The position numbers and the translations under genes were made by a program. Below, in pieces: positions 10,713-20,370 of a stretch of DNA of 32,641 nucleotides. Position 1 is the stretch's first letter; each line of letters begins with the position of its first letter. The notes beneath the pieces were generated by a model. That model saw nothing but the letters and a program-made list of their open reading frames with translations, ran no database searches and had not been told where the DNA came from. The DNA comes from Priapulus caudatus (lineage: Eukaryota; Priapulida; Priapulimorpha; Priapulimorphida; Priapulidae): the NCBI RefSeq assembly GCF_000485595.1, contig NW_014577085.1:181179-213819 (forward strand). The letters run 5' to 3'.

Positions 10713-10903
10713 CATTACTGGTGTTCCAGCGCAACCCCAGGAAGTGGAGCCTCCTCCAGCGGGACTATCTGGATGGCGCTGGTGTCATTGAGGTGCACCA
10801 CCGTAAATTCAGGGTTCAGCCTACGGAAGCGGTGGACAGTAAGACTGTAGACCAGGGTAGCTGTCTGGAGTGATCCGTCGGATTTCAATAGAATGGATTT
10901 TTT
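10713..10903 (-). CDS. Protein-like open frame, possible exon or gene remnant
   Basis: A minus-strand frame free of stops for about 60 codons contains TLVYSLTVHRFRRLNPEF, then FTVVHLNDTSAIQIVPLEEA, and stops after LEHQ. It has no start codon of its own. The mixture of hydrophobic, charged and turn residues looks more like a folded protein than the surrounding repeat translation. I do not recognise the family. It lies between the minisatellite and the retrotransposon remnant and could be an exon, part of another element, or chance. In a neighbouring minus frame an open stretch continues into the 31-bp array as Thr/Asn/His-rich sequence, so a repeat-containing exon with a frame error is conceivable. 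Splice sites are not convincing. Confidence 0.25.
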
Positions 10904-10924
10904 TTAATGCTTTTAGCACTGCAT

Positions 10925-11445
10925 ACTGTAGTCTTGGTCCTATAATCAACATAAAAAAACCAAGTTCTCCACCAACCTGCATCAGGTCAACCTACCACCT
11001 CATCCCACTGTTGAGATTGATGGGACTGCGCTCTCCGTGAATTTCTTTCCCTACTTGAGCTGTCTCCTCGTGTCTGAAGGCAGATATCGATGCAGGGATT
11101 CAACATCGTCCTATCGCTGCAAGCTACGCCTTTAGCGAACTTCGAACAAGTCGAACTGGGGTCTCTGACAAATGAGGTAACCGGGCTGGTACTAGAATCC
11201 TGGTTCACAAGGCAATTGTCCGTTCAATTCGCCTATATCTCTCAGAATTATGGACTACGTGCATGCGACATATAAAGCCCATTGAAAAGTACCATCAGCG
11301 ATGCATCATATGAAATCTAATTATCTCATGGGATGGATATATACCGCCTTGCAAGAGGCAGCGCGGACCGGAGATGGAGGCACCCCGAAAATGATCTGGA
11401 GGCAAACCTCGAACGATGTGCTGTCGACATTCCAAACGGGTAGCG
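10925..11445 (+). pseudogene. Non-LTR retrotransposon remnant (3' end of reverse transcriptase ORF)
   Basis: Reading across frameshifts on the plus strand gives blocks in the order found after the catalytic core of many invertebrate LINE reverse transcriptases: GPIINIKK (about 10937), VNLPPHPTVEIDGTALSV (10986-11039), DIDAGIQHRPIAASYAFSEL (11083-11142), WTTCMRHIKPIEKYHQRC (11251-11304) and DLEANLERCAVDIPNG (11393-11440). At least three frame changes and internal stops (one just after HQRCII) show that it is dead. The catalytic palm and everything 5' of it are missing, as expected for 5'-truncated insertion. Clade assignment (CR1/Jockey/RTE-like) is not possible by eye. An AGC array begins about 70 bp after the last coding block. 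Confidence 0.85.
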
Positions 11446-11513
11446 GCTCACACACGTGAGGTGCCCGTGGTGGCGAATCATGATGCTGTGCATCACTTTA
11501 AGGCTTCAATACG

Positions 11514-11532
11514 GAGCAGCAGTAGTAGCAGC

Positions 11533-11564
<32 letters not shown>

Positions 11565-11702
11565 GAGCAGCAGCAGGAGCTGCAGCAGTAGCAGCAGCAG
11601 GAGCAGGAGCAGCAGCAGGNNNNNNNNNNTAGCAGTAGCAGTAGCAGTAGCAGTAGCAGTACCAGCAGCAGCAGCAGCACTAGCCGCAGCAGCAGCAGCA
11701 GT
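11514..11702 (+). repeat. (AGC)n array, partly (AGCAGT)n, with assembly gap
   Basis: AGC repeats with AGT and AGG variants run from 11514 to the gap. After the gap the pattern shifts to a more regular AGCAGT hexamer and then back to AGC. Poly-Ser/Ala and poly-Leu/Cys frames across it are composition artefacts. Confidence 0.95.
11620..11629. other. Assembly gap (10 N)
   Basis: Ten consecutive N inside the AGC array. A run of exactly ten often marks a gap of unknown size, so the array length is not reliable. Confidence 1.
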
Positions 11703-11735
11703 AAGGGCTTCTGTGTAAGTCAACTGCTTCGACTC

Positions 11736-11948
11736 GTGTCAAAAGGCAACTTTCGCATTCTTCTCCACGAACACCTGCCATCGGTAATGGCAAAATGTAC
11801 CGATCACGAATTGCACTTATATAAGTCACTCGAGTATGCATATTTTGTGTTCTCCGTACTACCGGATGACCATACTCGCTTGCGAGGGCTTTCTGAAAAA
11901 GACGAGTTTCACCCAGTGAAGGGCAGGACTCATCGTAGACTTCTGTAA
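11736..11948 (+). CDS. 70-codon open frame, unknown, doubtful
   Basis: ATG-started frame containing LHEHLPSVMAKCTDHELHLY and ending in RTHRRLL before a stop. Composition is balanced, and the frame is open upstream of the ATG to the end of the AGC array. I recognise no family, and there is no neighbouring gene. At this length a chance open frame is quite possible. Confidence 0.15.
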   Translation: MSKGNFRILLHEHLPSVMAKCTDHELHLYKSLEYAYFVFSVLPDDHTRLRGLSEKDEFHPVKGRTHRRLL

Positions 11949-13301
11949 CGAAGCGGGAGGTCAGCGGGCATTTATAGAAAGATTAGGCGGTAATCTCGTA
12001 AATGGCTTCGTGATGACATTTCTATACTCAATAACGCAGGCTGTGTATTTGCAATGCATATCACGTGCGCGCGGTGAGCTTCATTTCTCTTCACCACTGT
12101 CGCTGACCTGTGCTATAAACAAATAAAAGGTCTCGCGTGACATCCCTTAGCTTAGCTGGTGGGACAGGATGAGTCGTAATTGACCGCAAGTTTGATAACC
12201 ATTCGTTAGGGTTGGTGTAAGTTAGTGGACATGTTAGGTGATCGTAGCCCTACCCGTATATCAGCGTATATATACGTGTATATATATATATGTATATATA
12301 TATTATTATTTGGTCTGACAATCTGGGCTGTCGAATTTGTTTCGCCCCGCTTTATAAACATTGGGAAATATCGACGTGGCAAATACCACAAATATCGCAT
12401 CAGTTTCTGTTTCCTTCGCTCTCCCTGTCCGTGACCGCCATAGTGTGACACAGCGGTCACCTCAGCGCTTGCTGTAACCGCTCGAAGAAGCAATCCGAGA
12501 TGAAATAATGACGTCGCACTTACTGTACACGCCGCCTACATGCAGTGAAGCCTGCCTGATACATGCCTACATACAATGCAGAGACATATCAAATAAAATT
12601 CATCAATTTTTTCATTCAGTCCGTCGCTGCGTAGTCTGTACCTTTCACAAGGAGAACGAATGAAATGTCATGGTCATACCTACACGTGGCCATTAAAATG
12701 AGCCGAGCGCAGGTTAGAAAAAAGATAATGGATTTAACATAAGTTGTAAAATAACGTTTTACCCAACTCATTTCGTTATATATTCTTGTTAAATTTTTAA
12801 CCGTTTTGCATTTTCACTTCCTGAACAACTATGGAAATCAGATCTTTTAACCTAGTTAGTGCAAATAAAATGTGAATTGCAGCTTTAATTCTATTTTCAT
12901 TTCTTGCCAGATCACATTTTCCTGCGCACGTGATATCAAACGATATGATTCCTTCATATGAATTATGCACAAATCCCATACCTGTATCTTTCGCTACGTA
13001 AAAACGTTAACGGTCAGACAAAGAACCGGGTTTAATTTGACGAAATATAGTAAGATTTCGCATGATAATCACAACATATTGTAAAGTCAATAGCACGTTT
13101 TCCCTAGCTACATTTTAGATGCATATAAACACGCAAGGACGGCTCTGTGGAATTTCGCATATTCATTCCATGTCATTCTTGTCAGAAATCGTTTAACAAG
13201 CGAATTGGGCTTAATATCGATCTAATTGTCCGTAACGAATATTTTGCAACGACATCATACGTATGTGTTTTGAGACAGCCGTACCTAGTGATGTCGGCGG
13301 T
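11949..13301. other. Unique DNA, no gene seen
   Basis: Apart from the TA run at 12262-12312 I see no repeat. Frames of 60-95 codons here do not resemble proteins. Confidence 0.5.
12262..12312. repeat. (TA)n microsatellite
   Basis: TATATA runs interrupted by CG, GTG and TTATTATT. Confidence 0.9.
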
Positions 13302-13327
13302 GGGAGGTGGGGCAGGGGGCGGGCGGG
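13302..13327 (+). other. G-quadruplex motif
   Basis: Five G-runs of at least three separated by loops of 4, 2, 1 and 1 nt (GGGAGGTGGGGCAGGGGGCG then GGCGGG). This meets the canonical four-tract rule with very short loops. No gene is recognised near it. Confidence 0.8.
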
Positions 13328-14096
13328 AATCAAATGTGCACTGGTTGTTAGCTTGCGTTAAACGCCGTGCCTGGGTTTTCGGTGAGTTGGGATTGGCGTT
13401 GGCGCTTCGTTGAGCAAGCCGCGTTACGTAACTCACTTAATAAACGATCGAGTATGAAGTCGTAAATAAAAAATGTTCAATCACGTTCGCAGCTTAACAA
13501 CGGTGCCCGAGATGCATCGATCGACAGACCTGAGTCTGTGAGGCATTCACGTACGTGCAGTGCGGGAATGCGAGTGACAGCTGGCACACAATCATTTTAC
13601 GCACATGCCAATTATTATCATTGTAGGAAAGCTATTTGCTTTGCAATCAGCTGCGTATAGCTTTCGCGTATGGTTTCGCAAAAATAATGTTCCACGTTGT
13701 GTGGTGCGGGGTGCACTTTACTTATTACATTCTTAGTACATTCAACGGGGGGGTTCCATGACGCAGGAAATTGCAATATGGAAATGTGTTTATTATTCTA
13801 TATATCTATCTATAATCTATATATTATTTACTGTTGTCGTGTTTATCGGCGTTGTTTATCCACTTCTTCATCAGCTCGTCGCGAGCTGTGGTATATTTCA
13901 TGTTTTACTTATGGCACTGCTCCACAAATAGTAAATGGCAATTCTTTGATAAATATTTAATAACATCGATAAGCCGCGACGTTTTCGGTGTCAGTGGCCA
14001 CAGCGGGCTGTATTAAATCTTCAGCTGCTCTGCCCATCGTAGCACGTCACGACTGTTGTAATCACCCGCGGAGTGGCAACCAACCAGCTCGCGCGC
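13328..14096. other. Unique DNA, no gene seen
   Basis: No protein-like frame, no repeat beyond a short ATCTATCTATAATCTATATA stretch near 13800. Confidence 0.45.
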
Positions 14097-14184
14097 GTAA
14101 CAAGCACCATAACAATCACCATAACAAGCACCATAACAATCACTAGATAACGATCACGTAACCGTCGTCATAACAATCACGTAA
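14097..14184 (+). repeat. 12/24-bp minisatellite
   Basis: AACAAGCACCAT and AACAATCACCAT alternate, forming two 24-bp units, then decay into ATAACGATCACGTAACC and ATAACAATCACGTA. Confidence 0.85.
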
Positions 14185-14887
14185 AAATAAATTACACTGA
14201 TTATTATATAGCCGTTTGAAGACCCATCTCTGCGGGTGCACGCGTGCAGTAAATTTATGTCATCATTAATTTTTTAAGCGCTTGACAAATGCTGCGGCAT
14301 GCAGATAACCTAGACGTGTGGGTTGTACATTGTCCGATACACGCTGCACTGAATTAATACCCGAGCGCCTCGAGGTTGACGGCAAACAAATGTGCTCGAG
14401 AAAGATGCGCCGCTGAATATATGTTACGTGAAGTTTTTCTCTCGACCGTGCGCGCGATGACTGCGTTATAATTGACGCACAGATGAAACGGCTACAAAAT
14501 AAAAGGGAAGCCATTAGCAGCCATTAGTGGCAGCATAGAGAAGCAGCCGAGGCGTCGCGGATGTGGTTATTCTGAAATAGCACTATTCATTGTTAGCGCG
14601 GAACCAGGACAAGTGGCATCTTTTAGACGCGAGATAAGTGCCGATACTCATTAAAATACAACTGTTACTTTATATGGGCGCTGTGGTGCCGTATCACGTA
14701 ACCAGTGTCCACTAGTCCCGGTCAGGTGTTTCACGATTTCTTATGTAGTCGGTTAGCGTGTCGCATGGAAGTAGTTGGGAGAGGCAGTGAAAAAACCACA
14801 TTAACGAAATTAGAAACCGACATAAAAGAAGAGTGCGGAGAGGGATGTTAGGATACTGAAAATAAAATTATATAATATGCTTGTACA
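14185..14887. other. Unique DNA, possible conserved-type motifs
   Basis: No gene seen. At about 14510-14535 CCATTAGCAGCCATTAGTGG carries two ATTAG cores 10 bp apart, a spacing that could suit paired homeodomain sites. That is only a suggestion. Confidence 0.35.
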
Positions 14888-14993
14888 TGTGTGTGTGTGT
14901 GCGTGTGTGTGCGTGCGTGTGCGTGCGTGCGTGCGTGCGTGCGCGCGCGCGCACGTGTGCGTGTGTGTCCGTGTGTGCGTGCGTGCGTGTATG
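14888..14993 (+). repeat. (GT)n/(GTGC)n array with (GC)n core
   Basis: GTGTGC and GTGC repeats surround GCGCGCGCGCGCAC near 14940-14953, giving strictly alternating purine-pyrimidine sequence, a classic Z-DNA substrate. Confidence 0.95.
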
Positions 14994-15944
14994 TGATAAA
15001 GAAACAGAGAGCGCGAGAGAAAGGTAGTGTGGCGTGAGTGATAAAGTAAAGGGTGGTAGATACTAGATACACAGGGAATGTGAGAGAAGGAGCAGCAAAC
15101 GCGGAAGACTAGATGGGGAAAATAATTGGCTCAATTTTGAGTGTGCAAAAAGTGTCGTTTCTGGAGAATACAGCCAGCACGAGGGCGAAACCTCACGGTG
15201 TATACAGTGTAGATATAATTTGTCGAAAGTAAGTAATAAAGATGGTCTCGTTGGATGATGCTCTTCAAGACATTTTAGTTGCTCATCCGCGGGGATATTA
15301 TGTGGGTGTGCGTGTGGGTGGAGGTTTGCTAATGGAACTCGTTCGTAAAGTGTGCACTTCATGTCCGCACCGTCTGTCCCTAATGTCGCCGTGCGTTTTT
15401 CAGTTGCTACGTACAGTTGCCCGTGCTCATCTCATGTGCAAGGCCCGCGTATAATGTAGTAACAACGTATGTCCATCCATCCCTGCGCGGGGTTTGATGC
15501 GTATAAGCCGAGGTCCTGCGTGTGCTCGTTATTAAATGTAATAAGCATGGATTACCCGGCTCGCCACGACTGCATTTATTCATCATGCACGCACAGAGAC
15601 CACGCCGTGACTCGCCTTTCTTCGCCGTCAGTCTCGTATTTTCATTATCCCTTCTCGTCGCAAAACCTTTTTTGTCACTTCAGACGTCAACGCACTTCTA
15701 AAATTCTAGTAATTTCCTGCTGTGTGTAGTATGGGCTATAGATATTAGGATGAGGTGTGCGTTGGAAAGATATGATGTAGTTTTTTCGGCCCCCTGACTG
15801 GCGCTCCGGTGAGACAATGCACGTACCTCTTCTTCACCCTACAAATAACACATTTTACGCATTATGAGAGGTTCCGAGGTACCCAAAATTCAAGGTAATA
15901 ATACGGAAAAAGGTTTTACTGCATAATAGTCCTCCCAAGTACTA
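14994..15944. other. Unique DNA, no gene seen
   Basis: Frames of 70-99 codons overlap on both strands at 15063-15454, but none resembles a known family. Confidence 0.4.
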
Positions 15945-16208
15945 GGGTACCGTTGTCAGAAACAAAATTAGTCTTAACATTAGTCTTAAAACAGCGACTC
16001 GTAGACCGTTGATAGAAATATCGCAAAGTTACGAGAATGAAAAATTCTAGCAAAGAAAAAAATCCTAAAAAATCCTAGCCTCTCTCGTAACTTTAAGATT
16101 ATCGTAAGCTTTCTCATAGCTGTATTCTCGTTACATTAGCATTAGTCGCAAGTGCAATCTTAGCATTAACATTAGCATTAACGTTACGATGTTTCTGATA
16201 ACGGCCCC
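15945..16208. mobile_element. Family B inverted-repeat element, copy 2 (264 bp)
   Basis: The left end GGGTACCGTTGTCAGAAACA continues as AAATTAGTCTTAACATTAG, matching copy 1 (ATTAGTCTTAACATTA). The right end, reverse-complemented, is GGGGCCGTTATCAGAAAC, followed by CTAATGTTAATG-type sequence also found in copy 1. No coding capacity. The two copies share ends but differ in length and interior, as in a MITE family with internal deletions. Confidence 0.75.
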
Positions 16209-16300
16209 AGGTATATACTCACCTGTATATATGCACACGTGATGTTACCTCTCAAATCCCCAATATTTTATTATTCCTCCGCCTAACAGCTTATAGTATA

Positions 16301-16328
16301 CTAGCTGGGCTACCCGGCGATGCCCGGG
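16301..16328 (-). other. Helitron 3' terminal hairpin and CTAG end
   Basis: Plus-strand CTAG (16301-16304), then CTGGGCTA, then CCCGG-CGATGC-CCGGG (16313-16328). Read on the minus strand this is a 5-bp GC stem with a 6-nt loop, 8 nt, and terminal CTAG. The stem is short but all G:C. Confidence 0.75.
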
Positions 16329-16422
16329 ATAAAGGAGAAAAGAGCTCGAATTTAGTCTGCCATCACGGCTGTACTGATCTTATTCGGATTTTATAAATCT
16401 GTCCCAAGAATTTCACTTCTGT

Positions 16423-17290
16423 TCAGTTTTGCAGCGCTTCTTGGTACACAACATTCTTGGTCTTGCCATCTTGAGAGAGGATGTAGAGGTTGTCTGGGTT
16501 ACCCACCCTGGAGCACCCCACATAGAGCTGGCCATGGGAGAACACTGGCTCACTGAGGTTGAGTCTAACCACCTTGAGGGACTGGCCCTGGGCCTTGTTG
16601 ATGGACATGGCAAAGCTCAGCTTGACTGGAAACTGCAGCCTCTTAAACTTAAATGGCAGGTGTGATGGGATGAGCGGATCCTTGGATGAAAGACAAATTT
16701 TCGCCCTTGCCCTGCCTGTCATGACTTTGGCTTCGATGACTCTGGGCACTGACTGCTTTATACTGTGAGCCTTGTGCCGTTTGCAGAGCTGTGAGCAATC
16801 CAGGTTGCGCATGTACGCAATCAGGCGCGTCGACCTGAGCCACCAAAGTGTGTGGTGCAACCTGGGCGACGCCAGTCTGTTGAGAAACCATCGGTCGGAT
16901 AGTGCACCACCTGGTCATGATCACGAACTGTGTCCATTGACTTGTAGCTCGTTTGGGTCGCCTAGGCAGTTGCTCACAACAGCTTGGCGTTGATGTCATC
17001 CACGACCAAATTCTTGAGCAAGGCATGGCTCGCTCGCCATCAGCCAGTCCTTGGTCTGGTAGTGGAGGTGGAGGTTTTGGGAAGACTTTGGTCCTCAAGC
17101 TGGGGATGTCCGCCGCTGCTTTGCCGAATGGCAAAGCTTGACTTGGCCAATGCAGCTGCTGATGGTGAAGTCTGTCATTGCCGACCTCCAGCAAGTTGCA
17201 TGAGAGAAGCGGCCAGCTTTCATTCATACGCCGCTGAGCTGCACCCTCATGTTGGTCTCAGGCTGTGTGGTTCAGCCTTGCTCCCAGAGT
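16423..17290 (-). pseudogene. Helitron PIF1-like helicase, C-terminal remnant
   Basis: The last 145 codons (16860 down to 16423) are open. They contain MRNLD near residue 17, LPFKFKRLQFPVKLSFAMSI at residues 68-87 running into NKAQGQ (helicase motif V-like), and HGQLYVGCSRV at residues 109-119 (motif VI-like, with the conserved SR). The order and spacing are those of PIF1-family helicases encoded by Helitrons. Further upstream the frame is broken, but blocks remain: VVDDINAKL (16980-17006) and TNMRVQLSG (17230-17256), with DHDQVVHYPTDGF in between near 16900. The Walker motifs I and II are not seen. Frame breaks show it is decayed. Confidence 0.85.
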
Positions 17291-17598
17291 AGGACGACTG
17301 TGATGCAGGCATTGACAGGCATCTGCTCTTGTTCCTTTGGCGATGACTGGCAAGGTTTGGCCTAAAAAAACCTATCATATTTACCTACAAAATGGCCCGA
17401 AAAAGTGGAGTTCTCAAAAAAGGGTAATATCTTTTTCTCTTTTTTCTCCTTATGTTTCTCTTTTTTTGAATTTTTTTGCCTAAAATGGTCGTCGCGTCAT
17501 GCTGATTCAGAATATATATGGTGTTGGGGGTCACCTCTTACGGGTCTCGAGAAGATAGACGGACAGACAGACAGACAGATCCGGCCATTTATGTAGGA

Positions 17599-18570
17599 CT
17601 AGGAAATACTGTAGGATATTCTAGTACAGTGTATGATACAAGGCAGGTAGCTATAAGAAATCGTTTAGAAACCACTGGTACTAGACTATCCTACATCGAC
17701 AAGCTCACCGAAATTGAACTAGCGAAATCAATATAGATACATCAGATAAGTCAATTGCGTTACAGTTACTTGATGGCCGGCACTGGGCGACCTACATACG
17801 TTACTTTTCCCCGCACTGAAAACCGGATCTAGAACATAAACATTTGTTAGTCGGTGTCGTCCATTTTAGAGGCGGCGTGCCTGCTTACACCCAAAGCTGA
17901 GAAGTACCACGCAACGGTAAACTGATAGCGATGTATAGCTGCTTATTTCCATAGAGTGTCATTATGTTCGTCGTTGTCAATGCATTGAATATATCGTAGT
18001 GCTGTATATTTCTATCAGTATAGTTTCCAAACAAATCGACTCGTGTTTCTAGTAAGAACAATGCCAGCAGCTGCCCGCATCTCTCTAGCACGCTCTCTGT
18101 GTTAGCTTCGTGGCGATGTGTTCTCGTGCAGGCTTGTAAGTGTAATTAGGTTTCCTGGTTGATAGCAGTGGCACGCGGATTAACCTTTGCTTTATTTTCC
18201 CATTTCAACATATATACCGCGACCGGCGAAAGGAGCTTACCGGAAAACTATTCTGTGAAAGCCATGTAGCTTAAGTGGCTATTTCGTTTGATTTCTGGGA
18301 AAACAGTATAGCGGGAGACCGACAGGGGGAACACGTGATGGTTCCTGAGATGTGTGCAGAGAGACGTGTGCAGACACGGGTATATCTGCAGATATGAAAC
18401 ATCGCGGCATCCCTGCTATATGTAGTACGTGTCGACGGTGTCGTATTAAAAGAATATGGCTGTTTAAATTAAATCCCTCCTTTAAGGTTTGAAATTTAGA
18501 ATTTTTATTTCCACATATATGCAAACGTTTGCATCGCACACCCGAACACACGCACGCCCGTACGCAAACA
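17599..18570. other. Unique DNA, no gene seen
   Basis: No repeat or protein-like frame supported. A GAAACCACTGGTACTAG-containing open frame of 72 codons (17518-17736) overlaps the Helitron end and is not convincing. Confidence 0.45.
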
Positions 18571-18700
18571 CGAACGAACGATCGAACGAACGAACGAACG
18601 AACGAACGAACGAACGAACGAACGAACGAACGAACGAACGAAAGAACGAACGAACGAACGAACGAACGAATGAACGAGCGAATGAATGAACGAACGAACG
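18571..18700 (+). repeat. (CGAA)n tetranucleotide array
   Basis: About 130 bp of CGAA with a few substitutions (ATCG, AAAG, TGAA, GAGC). The four-base period makes Asn-Glu-Arg-Thr and Arg-Ser-Phe-Val strings in several frames on both strands; these are not genes. Confidence 0.95.
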
Positions 18701-19047
18701 CACAGACGCTCACACACACATGTGCCTACTAAATCGAATGGGCTTTATACATAACGAAAAGACAAATGGAACCGGTTTAAGCACTATCTGTGCATAGAAT
18801 GCATGGCCTAGGCTAGAATGAGGCGAGGGATAGCCAGGCCGCGGGGAATACGCAAGGAAAGGGAAATGATCAGGGGCGCGAGAGTATCTAGGTTCTTTGT
18901 ATTATATGGACAAGGGCTTATATCTCAGATATTACGTACATGCGGGTAAATGTCGCAGTAATAGACATCTGTCGATAAAAGCACAGAGATCTGCTGACGC
19001 TATCCTAAACCAACAACCGGGTCGAATAATGGAATAACGAACCGGGT
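18701..19047. other. Unique DNA, no gene seen
   Basis: No feature except a spaced direct repeat AACCGGGTC at about 19016 and 19040. Confidence 0.4.
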
Positions 19048-19109
19048 CAATTAATTGTATATATTTTCCGTATCTCTACAGAGAAATATCATATATTATA
19101 CAATAATTG
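19048..19109. repeat. Imperfect 62-bp foldback flanked by CGGGT
   Basis: CAATTAATTGTATATAT at the left is mirrored by ATATATTATACAATAATTG at the right, with one-base indels between arms and a weaker centre. CGGGT lies directly outside both ends (19043-19047 and 19110-19114), as a 5-bp target duplication would. AT-richness of the arms makes chance pairing possible. Confidence 0.45.
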
Positions 19110-19125
19110 CGGGTACAGTCGTTTT

Positions 19126-20370
19126 TAGCTCGCCTTGACATCGTCAAGATGAGCTATTGCCATGATGCGTTGTCCGTCGTACGTCCGTCCGTCCGTCAAC
19201 ATTTGGCTACGGTCAACGATAATTGAGAACCGTTTGACCCATATGTTTCATACAGTTGTTACTCCTATGGGAGAGATGTGAACGTCCTATTTTGGATCAC
19301 GCCAGTTGACCTACTTTTGAGCCACGCCCACTTTGTGGCAAAAATGGAAATGACCATAAGTCAGTTCAGGTTCAACGGATTTTGCTCATTTTTGGCATGT
19401 GAATGAATAAGGACTGGCCCCAAGACATATCACAGGGCTTTTGATATTTTTTTTAAATTATGCGAATTAGGTAGATTTTGGCAATTTCACTATGCATTTC
19501 AGTGTATGCCTACGGTCAACGATAACTCAAGAACCGTTTGACCCACATGTTTCAAATTGCATACAGTTGTTACTCCTACGGGAGAGATTTGAACGTCCTA
19601 TTTTGGAGCACGCCAGTCGACCTACTTTCGAGCCACGCCCACTTTTTGGCAAAAATGGAAATGGTCATAAGTCAGTTCAGGTTTAACGGATTTTGCTCAT
19701 TGTTTATATGTGAATGAATAAGGACTGGCCCCAAAACATATCTTGAAAATTATGCAAATTAGGTAGATTTTGCCAATTTCACTATGCATTTCAGTGGCTG
19801 CCTACGGTCAACGATAACTCGAGAACCGTTTGACCTACATGTTTCAAATTGCATACAGTTGTTACTCCTATGGGAGAGATTTGAACGTCCTATTTTGGAG
19901 CACGCCAGTCGACCTACTTTCGAGCCACGCCCACTTTTTGGCAAAAATGAAAATGGCCATCTAGATTCATTCGATTTTGTTAAATTTACCTACCTATACC
20001 TACCAACCTACCTACCTACCTAATCATACCTACGTGTAATATTGTGTTTTAGATTCTTCGTTACAGTAATTTGACTGGAATATTTTATTGCTTTTATTTG
20101 CACGATAATCAAAAATCAAAATGGTGATCATTTAGGCGTAGCGCCATCTCTCGCCCAGATTTCAGACTTTCAGATCTGAAACATTTATTTTAGCATCAAA
20201 ACTAACCCTGAAACAAAGCAGTGAAATTTCTATTAGTATAAAACAGGGAATAACGACATTTGATCAAATTTCGGTCCGTTATAAATGAAACACTTACCAA
20301 ATTTTAAATATCATCTCCCTCTTCTATCACACCCAAGGTGAGCTATAGTGTCATTGACACTTTCATTTAG
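19126..20370 (+). mobile_element. Dispersed repeat family A, copy 2
   Basis: The left end is a 14-bp inverted repeat with 3-nt loop (TAGCTCGCCTTGAC / GTCAAGATGAGCTA, two mismatches) at 19126-19156, followed by AGCTATTGCCATG-type sequence and a GTCC run. The right end GGTGAGCTATAGTGTCATTG then ACACTTTCATTTA matches copy 1. GTAGCGCCATCT near 20137 is also shared. The copy is 1245 bp against 828 bp for copy 1, largely because its internal module is repeated. A CCTA run lies at about 19988-20033. No coding capacity seen. Confidence 0.8.
19207..19972 (+). repeat. ~295-bp tandem module inside family A copy 2
   Basis: CTACGGTCAACGATAA starts at 19207, 19510 and 19802, giving unit lengths of about 303 and 292 bp; the third unit is partial and ends near GGCAAAAATGAAAATGGCCA. 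Landmarks such as GTTACTCCTA, GAACGTCCTATTTTGGA and CGAGCCACGCCCACTTT recur once per unit. Copy 1 has only one unit. Confidence 0.9.

Larger units (their letters stand above)
16301..17598 (-). mobile_element. Truncated Helitron, about 1.3 kb, minus strand
   Basis: On the minus strand the 3' end is a CCCGG/CCGGG hairpin, 8 nt, then CTAG, with T as the next host base. This is the structure expected of a Helitron (hairpin followed by CTRR, insertion before T). The proposed 5' end is at 17598, where the minus strand starts TCCTACATAAATGGCCGG and soon runs into tandem GTCTGTCT; TC is the canonical first dinucleotide. The preceding minus-strand base is G and not the expected A, so the 5' boundary is less certain. 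Inside lies the C-terminal part of a Helitron helicase. The Rep domain and most of the helicase are absent, so the copy could not move itself. Confidence 0.8.

Noticed and set aside
9767-10873. 368-codon open frame over the 31-bp array
   Set aside because: Long open frames overlap in all three forward frames and encode the same cyclic Val/Arg/Cys/Ser string, because the unit length is not divisible by 3 and its consensus lacks stops. No domain.
10987-11208. 73-codon minus-strand frame
   Set aside because: Antisense of the LINE remnant, whose plus-strand blocks match reverse transcriptase.
16649-17227. 192-codon minus-strand frame starting MNESWPLL
   Set aside because: It is a shadow of the decayed Helitron helicase; the true residues (VVDDINAKL, DHDQVVHYPTDGF) lie in other frames.
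18279-18732. Arg-Ser-Phe-Val and Asn-Glu-Arg-Thr repeat proteins
   Set aside because: The CGAA tetranucleotide gives a four-residue period in several frames; microsatellite translation.
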